In this document: in pieces, positions 1-7,968 of the stretch | Numbering within the stretch: position 1 is the stretch's first letter | Layout of the letters: each line of letters starts with the position of its first letter | Source: Clostridia bacterium | Lineage (GTDB): Bacteria; Bacillota; Clostridia; Oscillospirales; CAG-272 | NCBI GenBank assembly: GCA_017473865.1 | Contig: JAFUJB010000008.1 | Span: 1-54,427, forward strand | DNA length: 54,427 bases | Reading direction: 5' to 3' | Program-made: the position numbers and the translations under genes | The notes under the pieces: generated by a model | Told to the model about the DNA's origin: nothing | What the model saw: only the letters and a program-made list of their open reading frames with translations | Databases searched by the model: none

Positions 1-1527
1 AGCCGAAAAGACCACCTTTGGAAACCGTTTGGTTTTTTGGTTCTCACATTACATTGGTTTAATCCATTAATGTGGCTTGGTTATGTATTGCTATGTCGTG
101 ATATTGAACTTGCTTGCGATGAGAAGGTCGTCAAAGAGTTTGATGCTGAACAGAAAGCTGATTATTCGCAGGCGCTTTTGACTTGTAGTGTAAATCGCCG
201 TGTAATTGCAGCTTGCCCGCTTGCTTTCGGTGAGGTGGGTGTAAAGGATAGAGTGAAATCTGTACTAAGCTATAAGAAGCCTGCATTCTGGATTATATTA
301 GTTGCTATTATTGCAAGTGTTGTTGTTGCTGTGTGTTTCCTTACAAATCCTGCCTCATCCGATAACAACGAATTGCCCACGGACACGTCTGATACTATGT
401 CTTCGGACACATCTTCTCAGCCTGACACTCAAAAACAACCCACGGACACGTCTGATACCACGTCTTCGGACACATCCTCTCAACCTGATACTCAAAAACA
501 ACCCACGGACTCTCCTAGTGAAAAAGACGCTAATGGCTTAAAAATAACTGTTGTGTGGAATTCGGCGAGATACACGGCGACGGCTATAGAGGTTACAGAT
601 AAGAGCACAAATAAAATAATCCAGAAGATTACACTTGGCGAAAATGCTATGACATCGAAGGATGATTTTTATATTATCGACGTTAATTTCGATAGGAAAG
701 ATGACATTATTATTCCATATCAAAGACCTGCCCGTGCTGCATATTATTCAGCATATGTATGGGATGCTTCGACAAAACAGTTTGTTCATGCCCAAGCTTT
801 TGAGGAGCTGTCGAATGTTGCTCTTGATCCGGAAAGGAAAGAAATATTATCAAGCCAAGGTGGCGATAAGTCAACTTCGTACTCCGTGAGTACCTTCGAT
901 GAAAAAGCAAAAGATTTTAAGGTTCAAAGATCGCTGTATTATTATGCTGAAGGGCAGAAGATGTATTACTTCGAAGAACATCTTAAAAACGGAAAATTGG
1001 AGATTGTTCGCGAATTTACAAAGCCGTTTGGCGAAAACGATGATTATTATTCAATGGACCCCGAAACTCAAAACTATTATAACAATCATACCGATTGGAA
1101 ACTAAGTTCAGCAAAATGGGAGAATTATCTGCTTAAGACGTATAATGAATCCGATAGAAAAATAATTTCATTCGAATTAGTTAGTGAAAAACAACTTAGT
1201 GACTATCAAAGCGCGACCCAATATTACGACGAAAAAGCGATATCTCAAAGTTGGATAATCGGTGTTAAATCAACAACCGATGTAAAGAATTTTCGTTTTA
1301 TAGAATTGGACGAGACAGAAGCGTTAAAAGTTGGAGACACATTATTTGAATTAAAACCCCTAAAAGCCAACACTTCTGTTTTGTTGCACACGTATATCAA
1401 TGACGTTACATTAAACCGTGGCATATCTTACCAAGATAATAACGGGGTTGTTCGATATTTTGCTTTCGAGTTCGATTTAAGCAACGGCACGCTTTTATTG
1501 TCAGAAATTAATCCGAAAGTTTCTTAA
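1..1527 (+). CDS. M56 (BlaR1/MecR1-type) membrane peptidase, C-terminal part, 5' end outside window
   Basis: The reading frame is open from base 1, so the 5' end lies upstream. Residues near the start (KDHLWKPFGF, HWFNPLMWLGY, then ELACDE) match the end of the M56 metalloprotease domain; the HEXXH zinc motif should lie just outside the window and the Glu of ELACDE is the usual third ligand region. One membrane helix follows (about residues 95-115), then a Ser/Thr/Asp/Gln-rich linker and an extracytoplasmic domain of about 330 residues. That domain has FDRKDDI and AYVWD segments like XAC2610-type proteins rather than the penicillin-binding sensor of BlaR1. In this family the protein senses an external signal and cleaves a BlaI-type repressor; a blaI partner would be expected upstream. 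Stop is followed by a hairpin terminator. The family is clear; the ligand is unknown. Confidence 0.8.
   Translation, partial: SRKDHLWKPFGFLVLTLHWFNPLMWLGYVLLCRDIELACDEKVVKEFDAEQKADYSQALLTCSVNRRVIAACPLAFGEVGVKDRVKSVLSYKKPAFWIILVAIIASVVVAVCFLTNPASSDNNELPTDTSDTMSSDTSSQPDTQKQPTDTSDTTSSDTSSQPDTQKQPTDSPSEKDANGLKITVVWNSARYTATAIEVTDKSTNKIIQKITLGENAMTSKDDFYIIDVNFDRKDDIIIPYQRPARAAYYSAYVWDASTKQFVHAQAFEELSNVALDPERKEILSSQGGDKSTSYSVSTFDEKAKDFKVQRSLYYYAEGQKMYYFEEHLKNGKLEIVREFTKPFGENDDYYSMDPETQNYYNNHTDWKLSSAKWENYLLKTYNESDRKIISFELVSEKQLSDYQSATQYYDEKAISQSWIIGVKSTTDVKNFRFIELDETEALKVGDTLFELKPLKANTSVLLHTYINDVTLNRGISYQDNNGVVRYFAFEFDLSNGTLLLSEINPKVS
376..510 (+). repeat. 63-bp in-frame tandem repeat in the M56 protein linker
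   Basis: Two 63-bp units begin at 376 and 439, and the first 9 bases of a third begin at 502. They encode a 21-residue Pro/Thr/Asp/Ser/Gln-rich unit that separates the membrane helix from the outer domain. The units differ at only a few, mostly synonymous, positions, so the copy number is likely to vary between strains. Confidence 0.85.
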
Positions 1528-1551
1528 TGAACAGAAATATTGTAAAATTAA

Positions 1552-1580
1552 GGCGGAGTGAAATTTCACTCCGCCATTCC
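1552..1580 (+). terminator. Rho-independent terminator after the M56 gene
   Basis: A 12-bp perfect inverted repeat (GGCGGAGTGAAA/TTTCACTCCGCC) starts 25 bases after the stop codon and is followed by a short T-rich stretch. The T tract is interrupted, so it may be an imperfect terminator. Confidence 0.6.
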
Positions 1581-1772
1581 TTTTGGCATTATTACAATTG
1601 TGTAGTTTGTTTCGGTGTAGTCCTCACCAGACAGATATGTAATGTTGATATTTCCTTTTGTGTTAAAATAACCGCCTTTAGGTTATTATATCATGAAGCA
1701 TTCAAAAAGTGAATCGGGGCAGTATAAATCTCCTCAAAATACAAATATTAACATCACGATTTAAAAATTTTG

Positions 1773-1847
1773 TGTAGGGGCGGATTCTATATCCGCCCGC
1801 AAATATCCTCTAATTCAAAACGGGCGGATATGGAATCCGCCCCTACA
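1773..1847. repeat. Long inverted repeat with GGGCGGAT..ATCCGCCC arms
   Basis: Two 27-base arms (1773-1799 and 1821-1847) are reverse complements with one mismatch around a 21-base loop. A shorter relative (GGGCGGATT..ATCCGCCC) occurs at 50589-50609, so this is a dispersed element and not only a terminator. The rest of the 1581-1885 gap shows one weak hairpin (1667-1687) and no gene I can support. Confidence 0.75.
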
Positions 1848-1885
1848 GGTTAGATGTAATTTACAAAGGAGATTTATATATAGTT

Positions 1886-2002
1886 ATGAAAGCCACTGGG
1901 ATAGTTCGTAGAATAGACGACCTTGGTCGTGTTGTTATTCCGAAAGAGATTAGAAGAACTATGAGAATTCGTGAAGGCGACCCGCCGGACATTTATATTT
2001 AA
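1886..2002 (+). pseudogene. Truncated SpoVT/AbrB-family regulator (38 aa)
   Basis: An AAAGGAG ribosome binding site (about 1865) precedes ATG 1886. The 38 residues (MKATGIVRRIDDLGRVVIPK, then EIRRTMRIREGDP) are the near-complete N-terminal SpoVT_AbrB DNA-binding domain, which normally continues with an LEIF-type strand and, in SpoVT, a C-terminal GAF-like domain. Here the frame ends in PPDIYI-stop immediately after the GDP turn, and the next gene on the other strand begins 70 bases later. Full-length SpoVT is about 180 residues and AbrB about 95. The start and domain look intact, so loss of the 3' end seems recent. It could still make a short swapped-hairpin protein, but a broken gene is the simpler reading. 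Confidence 0.75.
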
Positions 2003-2024
2003 TGCTGTTTATATCAACTTACAT

Positions 2025-2054
2025 AAAAAAACACCCTCGGTTTTCCGAGGGTGT
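2025..2054 (-). terminator. Terminator of the UgpC-like ATPase gene
   Basis: A perfect 10-bp stem (ACACCCTCGG/CCGAGGGTGT) with a four-base loop is followed on the minus strand by a run of seven T. It lies 18 bases after the stop of the minus-strand ATPase gene. Confidence 0.9.
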
Positions 2055-2071
2055 AAATTTTTGTATTCAGA

Positions 2072-3190
2072 TTAATGAACGATGCATCTTTCTGTGTCTT
2101 TGTCGAAGAAGTGCATTCTTTCGATTTCGAGAGCGATCTTAACTTTATCGCCTGCTCTAACCGGTGAACGAGAGGATACACGAGCTGTGAGCTTCTGTTC
2201 AGCAGTTGTGAGGTAGAGATAGATTTCAGCGCCCATAAGCTCTGTAACTTCAACGTCTGTTTCAATAACGGATTCAGAGAACTTAGCAAGGCTTTCTTCA
2301 TCATCGTACAAACATTCAGGACGGATACCTGCAATAATTTCCTTGCCGATATATTCGTCAAGGTTGGAGTCTTCGAACTTGGATGCGGGAACCTTAATTC
2401 TGTTTTCGCCGAATACAAGGTAAACGTCTTGTTCGCTCTTCTTCTTTTCGAGCTTAGCTTCGATGAAGTTCATAGGAGGTGTACCGATAAAGCCTGCAAC
2501 GAAGAGGTTAACAGGAGAATCGTAGAGGTTTTGAGGAGAGTCAACCTGCTGGATGATACCGTCTTTCATAACAACGATTCTGGTAGCCATTGTCATAGCT
2601 TCTACCTGGTCGTGAGTTACGTAGATAAACGTTGTACCGAGCTTCTGGTGAATCTTTGTAATCTCAGTTCTCATTGTTGCACGGAGCTTAGCGTCAAGGT
2701 TTGAAAGAGGTTCGTCAAGAAGGAATACGCGGGGTTCACGAACGATAGCACGGCCGAGTGCAACACGCTGCTTCTGACCACCGGACAAAGCCTTAGGACG
2801 TCTGTCGAGGAGGTGCGCGATATCGAGGATACGAGCAGCTTCTTCAACGCGGCGTTTGATTTCTTCTTTGGGAGTCTTGCGGAGTTTAAGACCGAATGCC
2901 ATATTGTCAAATACGGTCATATGAGGATAAAGAGCGTAGTTCTGGAAAACCATCGCGATATCTCTATCTTTAGGAGCAATATCGTTTACCAGCTTGTCGC
3001 CGATAAAGAGTTCGCCTTCTGTAATTTCTTCAAGGCCTGCGACCATACGGAGAGTTGTTGACTTACCGCAACCGGAAGGACCAACGAAAATAATGAATTC
3101 CTTGTCTTTTACTTCAAGACAGAAATCGGATACGGCTGTAACGCCGCCGGGATACTTTTTGTAAATGTGTCTGAATGATAAGCTTGCCAT
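2072..3190 (-). CDS. ABC transporter ATP-binding protein, UgpC/MalK/MsmK type
   Basis: This is the cytoplasmic ATPase of carbohydrate or glycerol-phosphate import systems. Walker A is GPSGCGKST (residues 37-45), Q-loop Q83, signature LSGGQKQR (135-142), Walker B VFLLDE (155-160), D-loop SNLD and switch His193; residues from about 235 form the OB-fold (TOBE) domain typical of the MalK branch. At 372 residues it has the usual length. AGGAGG precedes ATG at 3190. No permease or binding-protein gene is adjacent and the gene has its own terminator, so it is monocistronic. Orphan ATPases of this branch (MsmK, MsiK) are known to energise several sugar importers encoded elsewhere; that role here is inference. 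The gene symbol is left blank because the substrates cannot be read from sequence. Confidence 0.93.
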   Translation of the reverse strand: MASLSFRHIYKKYPGGVTAVSDFCLEVKDKEFIIFVGPSGCGKSTTLRMVAGLEEITEGELFIGDKLVNDIAPKDRDIAMVFQNYALYPHMTVFDNMAFGLKLRKTPKEEIKRRVEEAARILDIAHLLDRRPKALSGGQKQRVALGRAIVREPRVFLLDEPLSNLDAKLRATMRTEITKIHQKLGTTFIYVTHDQVEAMTMATRIVVMKDGIIQQVDSPQNLYDSPVNLFVAGFIGTPPMNFIEAKLEKKKSEQDVYLVFGENRIKVPASKFEDSNLDEYIGKEIIAGIRPECLYDDEESLAKFSESVIETDVEVTELMGAEIYLYLTTAEQKLTARVSSRSPVRAGDKVKIALEIERMHFFDKDTERCIVH

Positions 3191-3326
3191 TTAAATCCTC
3201 CTAAAATAATTCAAAGCCGGACGTGTATACGTACGCTTGAATAACATGCTTTATTACTTACATTATTTTAACAAATTTTACGTCTTTTTTAAAGATGTTA
3301 TTTCCCCAAAAATGTACTATTTTGTT

Positions 3327-3341
3327 TGTGCAAGTTGCACA
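3327..3341. promoter_or_regulatory. 15-bp palindrome upstream of the orphan ATPase gene
   Basis: TGTGCAA-G-TTGCACA is a perfect 7+7 palindrome about 137 bases upstream of the ATPase start and 70 bases beyond the end of tex. Its form suits an operator for a helix-turn-helix dimer. No regulator gene is adjacent, and I could not settle a clear promoter in 3191-3410. Only the symmetry is observed. Confidence 0.35.
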
Positions 3342-3410
3342 ATTTACAATAATAAACTATGAATGCCAAACTTAATGATTTATTGCCAAATTCTAATAAA
3401 TTAGAATAAA

Positions 3411-5567
3411 TCAGATGGTATCCTTCATGGTAAGAGAGATACGTTTTTTTGCAAGGTCAACACTTTTTACCTTAACGCTTACAACGTCTCCTACGGACAG
3501 CACTTCTGAAGGATGCTTAATAAATCTGTCTGAAATCTCCGAAATATGTACCAGTCCGTCCTGATGTACGCCGATATCGACGAAAGCGCCGAAGTCAATT
3601 ACGTTTCTGACCGTACCCGTAAGCTGCATACCGGGGGTAAGGTCGCTCATATCCATAACGTCGGTGCGCAAAACGGGGAGGGGAAGACTGTCTCTGACGT
3701 CGCGTCCGGGTTTTTCAAGCTCGTTGATAATATCAACCAAAGTGGGCTCGCCCACTTCAAGCTCGTCGCATACTTTCTTTGCGCCTTCAAGGTCAATTTT
3801 TGCGCGCAGAAGCTTGATTTTTTCGTTACCGATGTCGGATTCGTCAAGACCGAATTTTTTGAGAAGGCGTCTTGCAATGCCGTATGACTCGGGGTGAACT
3901 CCCGTGTTGTCGAGTACGTCGTCAGAACCCGAAACACGCAAAAAGCCCGCGCACTGTTCATAGGCTTTTGCGCCGATTTTGGGTACTTTCAAGATTTGCT
4001 TACGGTTTGTAAATTCGCCGTTTTCTTCTCTGTATTTTACAATATTTTTTGCCGATGTCATATTGATTCCCGATATATAAGAAAGAAGGGAATAGCTTGC
4101 CGTATTGACGTCAACGCCGACTGCGTTTACGCAGTCTTCAACAACGCCCGTTAATGCGGCGTCAAGTCTTGCCGGCTTCATATCGTGCTGATACTGTCCG
4201 ACACCGATGGATTTTGGGTCGATCTTTACGAGTTCTGCAAGGGGGTCCTGTAGTCTTCTTGCTATGGATACGGCACTTCTCTGTGTAACGTCAAAGTCGG
4301 GGAATTCTTCTGTTCCGAGCTTTGATGCAGAATACACAGATGCCCCAGCTTCGCTCACCATCGTATATTTTACGTCATCGGGTATTTCTTTAAGTACGTT
4401 TGCGATAAATATTTCGCTTTCTTTCGATGCTGTTCCGTTACCTATGGCGATGGTGTCAACACCGTATTTTTTGATAAGTCTTTTTACTACGACTGCCGAT
4501 TCTTCAATTCTTTCCTGCGGTTTTGTTGGATAGATTACCGCGGTGTCAAGCACCTTGCCCGTTTTGTCTACGACGGCAAGCTTACAGCCCGTGCGGTATC
4601 CGGGGTCGTAACCCATAACCGTCTTGCCCTTGAGAGGAGCCGACATAAGCAGGTTTTTGAGGTTTTCCTCAAACAGTTTTATAGCGCCCTCGCTCGCGTC
4701 GTCAAAGAGTGCGGAGCGTATCTCTCTTTCTATCGAGGGAGCAATAAGTCTGTCATAGCTGTCGACGACTGCCGAAGAAATATACTTTCTTGCGGGGCTG
4801 TTCATATTGGTTACAACCTGCGTAAATAGGTAATTAAGTATAATATCGCTGTCGATGTCGACAGTAGCTTTGATAAACTCTTCTTTTTCTGCTCTGTTTA
4901 TGGCGAGAATTCTGTGTCCGGGCAGGTCTTTCAGGCTGCCTTTGAAATCATAATACTGTGAATATACCGAGTCTTCCTCTTTTGTCTGTTTGGTAGTAAG
5001 TTTGCCGTATCCAAAGGTAAGACTGCGGATGTTTTTTCTGTATTCGGCGTTGTCGGAAACGTCTTCCGCGATAATGTCGGATGCGCCTGCGAGCGCTTCT
5101 TCGACGGTACTGACGCCTTTTTCTTCGTTTATGTAGTCTGAAGCGATTTCTTCAAGAGTCTTTTCGTAAGAATCTTTTTGCTCAAGAATAAGTGCAGACA
5201 AGGGCTCGAGTCCCTTTTCTCTTGCGACCGACGCTCTCGTTTTTCTGTGTGGCTTATAAGGACGGTAAATGTCCTCGACTTCGGTGAGGATTTTTGCGTC
5301 CGTCAGAGCCTTTTCAATTTCGGGGGTCATTTTGCCCTGCTCGGAAATGAGGTTAAATACCTCCTCTTTTCTTTTCTGTAGGTTACGCAGATAGTTAAGT
5401 CTGTCAAACAGGTCTCGTAGCAGCTCGTCGTCAAGCGAACCCGTAAGCTCTTTTCTGTAACGGGCGATAAAGGGGATGGTGTTTCCCTCGTCGATAAGTT
5501 TTACCGTGTTGTCTACCTGTGTTTGTTTTATGCCAAATTCTTCGGCAAGTGTCTTGTTAATGTCCAT
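3411..5567 (-). CDS. tex: Tex-family RNA-binding transcription accessory protein
   Basis: At 718 residues it has the full Tex layout: N-terminal helical domain (FGIKQTQVDNTVKLID, then IPFIARYRKELTG), a YqgF/RNase H-like domain (MGYDPGYRTGCKLAVVD near residue 320), helix-hairpin-helix motifs (about 490-560) and a C-terminal S1 domain (TGTVRNVIDFGAFVDIGV, then DGLVHISE). Tex is a conserved cytoplasmic nucleic-acid-binding factor acting on transcription and RNA; its exact role in Firmicutes is unclear. ATG 5567 is preceded by AAAGGAG and lies 14 bases after the stop of the pseudouridine synthase gene, so the two are probably co-transcribed. It ends about 220 bases before the next gene with no strong terminator that I can see. 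Confidence 0.95.
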   Translation of the reverse strand: MDINKTLAEEFGIKQTQVDNTVKLIDEGNTIPFIARYRKELTGSLDDELLRDLFDRLNYLRNLQKRKEEVFNLISEQGKMTPEIEKALTDAKILTEVEDIYRPYKPHRKTRASVAREKGLEPLSALILEQKDSYEKTLEEIASDYINEEKGVSTVEEALAGASDIIAEDVSDNAEYRKNIRSLTFGYGKLTTKQTKEEDSVYSQYYDFKGSLKDLPGHRILAINRAEKEEFIKATVDIDSDIILNYLFTQVVTNMNSPARKYISSAVVDSYDRLIAPSIEREIRSALFDDASEGAIKLFEENLKNLLMSAPLKGKTVMGYDPGYRTGCKLAVVDKTGKVLDTAVIYPTKPQERIEESAVVVKRLIKKYGVDTIAIGNGTASKESEIFIANVLKEIPDDVKYTMVSEAGASVYSASKLGTEEFPDFDVTQRSAVSIARRLQDPLAELVKIDPKSIGVGQYQHDMKPARLDAALTGVVEDCVNAVGVDVNTASYSLLSYISGINMTSAKNIVKYREENGEFTNRKQILKVPKIGAKAYEQCAGFLRVSGSDDVLDNTGVHPESYGIARRLLKKFGLDESDIGNEKIKLLRAKIDLEGAKKVCDELEVGEPTLVDIINELEKPGRDVRDSLPLPVLRTDVMDMSDLTPGMQLTGTVRNVIDFGAFVDIGVHQDGLVHISEISDRFIKHPSEVLSVGDVVSVKVKSVDLAKKRISLTMKDTI

Positions 5568-5581
5568 CTGTATGTACTCCT

Positions 5582-6289
5582 TTATTTTGTCTGTTCAAGC
5601 AGGATGTTTATTTCATCCTGAGTAAGATAGCGCCATTCGCCCCTTTGTAGAGAAGTGTCAAGCGGTATCTTGCCGAATTCCACTCTTTCGAGGAAAACGA
5701 CTTTGTTATCTACTGCTTCAAGCATTCTTTTTATCTGGTGGTACATTCCTTCAACGATAGTAATATATAATTCTTTTTCGCCAATTTGTTCCACCTTTGC
5801 GGGCAGAGCCACGTCGCCGTGGTCAAGCTCTATGCCTTTTTCGAGTTTACTTATATCGTTTTGCGAGACGGGGCGCTCGGTTTTTACGCGATAAATCTTG
5901 CTTACGTGTCTTTTGGGCGAAAGCAGATAGTGCGATGTGCTTCCGTCGTTTGTAAGCAGAAGAAGCCCTACTGTATCTTTGTCGAGTCTTCCGCAAGGGA
6001 AGAGTCCGCATTTCTGCAGTTCGTCGGGCAAAAGCGATATAACGGTTATGCCGTCTTTTCCGTCGGTGGACGACACTATTCCCGAAGGCTTATTCAGCAT
6101 AATGTATATATTTTTCATATACGATACGTTTTTGCCCATATATTCAATTACGTCTTTTTCGGGGTCGACTTTAAGGTCAGCTTTGGAAACTACAATACCG
6201 TTAACCTTTATAAGACCTTTTTTAGCCGCCTTCGCAGCTTCCGAACGGGTGGCAAGGCCCATCGCTGTAAGCAGTTTGTCAATTCTCAT
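5582..6289 (-). CDS. RsuA/RluB-family rRNA pseudouridine synthase
   Basis: The protein has an N-terminal S4 RNA-binding domain (MRIDKLLTAMG onward, residues 1-50) and a pseudouridine synthase domain with the catalytic Asp in GRLDKDTVGLL (D103). This small RsuA-type family converts a specific uridine of 16S or 23S rRNA to pseudouridine; 235 residues fits RsuA (16S position 516) best, but the target is inferred. The frame stays open for 41 codons upstream, but the S4 domain begins exactly at the ATG at 6289, and the upstream stretch carries a separate small gene in another frame (6304-6399), so 6289 is chosen. Its own ribosome site is weak, which suits coupling to the small upstream gene 14 bases away. 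Confidence 0.88.
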   Translation of the reverse strand: MRIDKLLTAMGLATRSEAAKAAKKGLIKVNGIVVSKADLKVDPEKDVIEYMGKNVSYMKNIYIMLNKPSGIVSSTDGKDGITVISLLPDELQKCGLFPCGRLDKDTVGLLLLTNDGSTSHYLLSPKRHVSKIYRVKTERPVSQNDISKLEKGIELDHGDVALPAKVEQIGEKELYITIVEGMYHQIKRMLEAVDNKVVFLERVEFGKIPLDTSLQRGEWRYLTQDEINILLEQTK

Positions 6290-6303
6290 TTTTTTACTCG
6301 CTT

Positions 6304-6399
6304 TTAACGTAAATATGATAAGATCATAATCGACATAATGCCGAAAAGCATAACACCGAGAATAAATCCGAGTCCGAATTTTTCGAAATTGTTTTTCAT
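6304..6399 (-). CDS. 31-residue single-pass membrane peptide
   Basis: A GCGGAGG ribosome binding site sits about 12 bases before ATG 6399, and the frame codes MKNNFEKFGLGFILGVMLFG and ten more residues, ending SYLR-stop. It is a short basic start, one hydrophobic helix of about 20 residues and a terminal Arg, typical of small clostridial membrane peptides. It ends 14 bases before the pseudouridine synthase start and would be the first gene of a peptide-synthase-tex operon with a promoter at 6475-6503. I recognise no family. Against it: the SD spacing is long and the length is short; in favour: a clean SD-ATG-helix-stop arrangement exactly in the gap. Translation is not proven. Confidence 0.6.
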   Translation of the reverse strand: MKNNFEKFGLGFILGVMLFGIMSIMILSYLR

Positions 6400-6474
6400 C
6401 CTGTTTAAACACCTCCGCTTTTAGTATCTGTTGAATAAGTGATACTTATGCGGAAAATGTATCCATACCATATT

Positions 6475-6503
6475 ATAATAACATAAAAGCGTGTTTTTTT
6501 CAA
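6475..6503 (-). promoter_or_regulatory. Sigma-A promoter of the peptide-rsuA-tex operon
   Basis: On the minus strand TTGAAA (6498-6503), a 17-base spacer and TATTAT (6475-6480) form a good sigma-A promoter about 75 bases before the small-peptide start. Confidence 0.6.
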
Positions 6504-6520
6504 CAGTTTTTTTGATATAA

Positions 6521-6600
6521 GAGAGAGTGTGTGCGGAGCACACACTCTCTCTTGTCGTAAGCAATATGGCTACACACGGGCGAAGTACGTATGTAGCCAT
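6521..6600. repeat. Two adjacent palindromic hairpins in a divergent promoter region
   Basis: Hairpin one (6521-6551) has 14-base arms of GAGAGAGTGTGTGC around GGA. Hairpin two (6566-6600) has ATGGCTACA arms around an imperfect ACGGGCGAAGTACGT centre. Related hairpins lie at 20802, 20848, 23341, 23389, 23437 and 37146. Here they sit between two outward-facing promoters, where no gene ends, so they are better read as dispersed repeats than as terminators. Confidence 0.75.
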
Positions 6601-6616
6601 TATTTAAATATTATAC

Positions 6617-6645
6617 TTGATATTATGTCGAAAAGATGTTATTAT
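6617..6645 (+). promoter_or_regulatory. Sigma-A promoter of the NlpC/P60 gene
   Basis: TTGATA (6617-6622), a 17-base spacer and TATTAT (6640-6645) lie about 30 bases before the start codon. Confidence 0.65.
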
Positions 6646-6674
6646 ATATAAAGAAAAGAAAAACGGAGACATTT

Positions 6675-7595
6675 ATGAAGAAATACGTTATAGTTTGGGC
6701 GGTATTTTTAGCGGTCGTGCTTCTTTTGTACGGAGGCGGTGCGGGGAAAGCACAAAATGATGGAATGATCATCCCCGAAGAATGCTATAAAAATACTCTT
6801 GCCGAAACCGGAATATCGGAGATTGTATCAATCGGCACACTTCCTTTGCCTCCTTACGTAGCGCCTGACGGATGGTACGTTCCGAGATTTACGACGGGGG
6901 CTGTATCGGGCGGTGATTATAACCTTGTGCCCGAGGTTATGGGACTTAAGGTGTATTACGTCCAGAAAAAATTTAAGCTTTCTCCTGAACGGTGGGGATA
7001 CTACCGCGACGAAACCATTTCCAAGGTTGCGTCGTTTCAGAAGAAAAACGGTATAAAACCAACGGGCAACGTTAATCTTGAAACGTGGTTAGCGTTAGGT
7101 TTTGACGAAAAGTCGTGGAACGAGCTGGGGATATATATAACACCCGTAAAAATAAATGAAAAAACTACGCGCGAGGAAATGATAAACGTCTTCATTGACA
7201 CAGCTAAGGAGTATCTCGGAACTCCCTACGTCGTTGGAGCTGCCGGTAAGCCGGGCGAGGGCGTTGATTGCTCGGGGCTTATTCTTCAGTGCCTCTATGC
7301 AATTGGAATTTATCCCGACGGACTTGACCCCGTTCAACATTCGACCCTTGAAGAATACAATTCAAGGCTGATGTGGGCTGACAAAAAATTTAAAAAAGTA
7401 AGCTATAGCGAGTTAGAGGCGGGGGACCTCGTATTTTACCGCAGACCTTGGTCGAACAAGGTGTGCCACGCCGCAATATATTTGGGAGAAAACAAGTGTA
7501 TCGAAGCTCTTAAAGATAAAGTTGAAATTCTCCCGCTCGACAAAGCGTATAACGACTATGCAATAATGGGTTACAAACGGGTTATAGCCGACTGA
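6675..7595 (+). CDS. Secreted NlpC/P60 peptidoglycan hydrolase with peptidoglycan-binding domain
   Basis: ATG 6675 follows CGGAG; an in-frame ATG at 6636 lacks a ribosome site and overlaps the promoter. The 306-residue protein starts with a signal or anchor helix (MKKYVIVWAVFLAVVLLLYG). A peptidoglycan-binding repeat follows (about 85-145: VYYVQKKF, then SFQKKNGIKPTGNVNLETW), then an NlpC/P60 domain (175-306) with catalytic Cys in VDCSGL (C199) and His in CHAAIYLG (H265). The family cleaves stem-peptide bonds in the wall. The leader has no lipobox or convincing signal-peptidase site, so it may remain membrane-anchored. It stands alone behind its own promoter, next to a deacetylase that may act on the same polymer; that link is inference. 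Confidence 0.9.
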   Translation: MKKYVIVWAVFLAVVLLLYGGGAGKAQNDGMIIPEECYKNTLAETGISEIVSIGTLPLPPYVAPDGWYVPRFTTGAVSGGDYNLVPEVMGLKVYYVQKKFKLSPERWGYYRDETISKVASFQKKNGIKPTGNVNLETWLALGFDEKSWNELGIYITPVKINEKTTREEMINVFIDTAKEYLGTPYVVGAAGKPGEGVDCSGLILQCLYAIGIYPDGLDPVQHSTLEEYNSRLMWADKKFKKVSYSELEAGDLVFYRRPWSNKVCHAAIYLGENKCIEALKDKVEILPLDKAYNDYAIMGYKRVIAD

Positions 7596-7680
7596 TTTAG
7601 TATATAACATTAAATAGGTAGGTTTTAGCTTGGTATTTAGTTTGATACAGAATATATAATAATACAAAAGAGGTGTTTTT

Positions 7681-7932
7681 ATGATTAGCTTCGATATATT
7701 CGGAGACGGAAAGAAAAAATGTGTAACGATGAGTTTTGATGACGGACACGTGTACGATAGAAAGCTCGTTGAAGTGTTCAATAAGTATGGAATAAAAGGT
7801 ACTTTTCATCTTAACTCAAAGCAGTTTGGCAATAAGCCGGCGTCTACCGGAAGAGCAAGACTTCCAAAAGATGAGGTTAAAGAGCTTTACAAGGGGCACG
7901 AGATTTTTTTAGAAAGGTGGTATGTTGTTTAA
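7681..7932 (+). pseudogene. Truncated duplicate of the polysaccharide deacetylase gene
   Basis: The first 75 codons match those of the intact deacetylase at 8348 with one amino-acid change (A54 here, V54 there). After GHEI the frame runs into unrelated sequence (FLERWYVV-stop). DNA similarity covers 7681-7906 against 8348-8573, and the 15 bases before the ATG are the same in both, including the AAAGAGGTG ribosome site. Differences are nearly all at third codon positions. The 83-residue product keeps the SFDDG metal motif but loses the His motif and the rest of the barrel, so it cannot be an active deacetylase. It looks like a tandem duplication whose first copy was cut by the segment carrying the zinc-ribbon gene. 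Confidence 0.85.
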
Positions 7933-7968
7933 ATTGATTCAATCATCAATTTAAATCAACTTAATATT

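Noticed and set aside
1527-1712. 61-codon frame directly after the M56 gene
   Set aside because: It crosses the terminator hairpin, lacks a ribosome site and shows no protein features.
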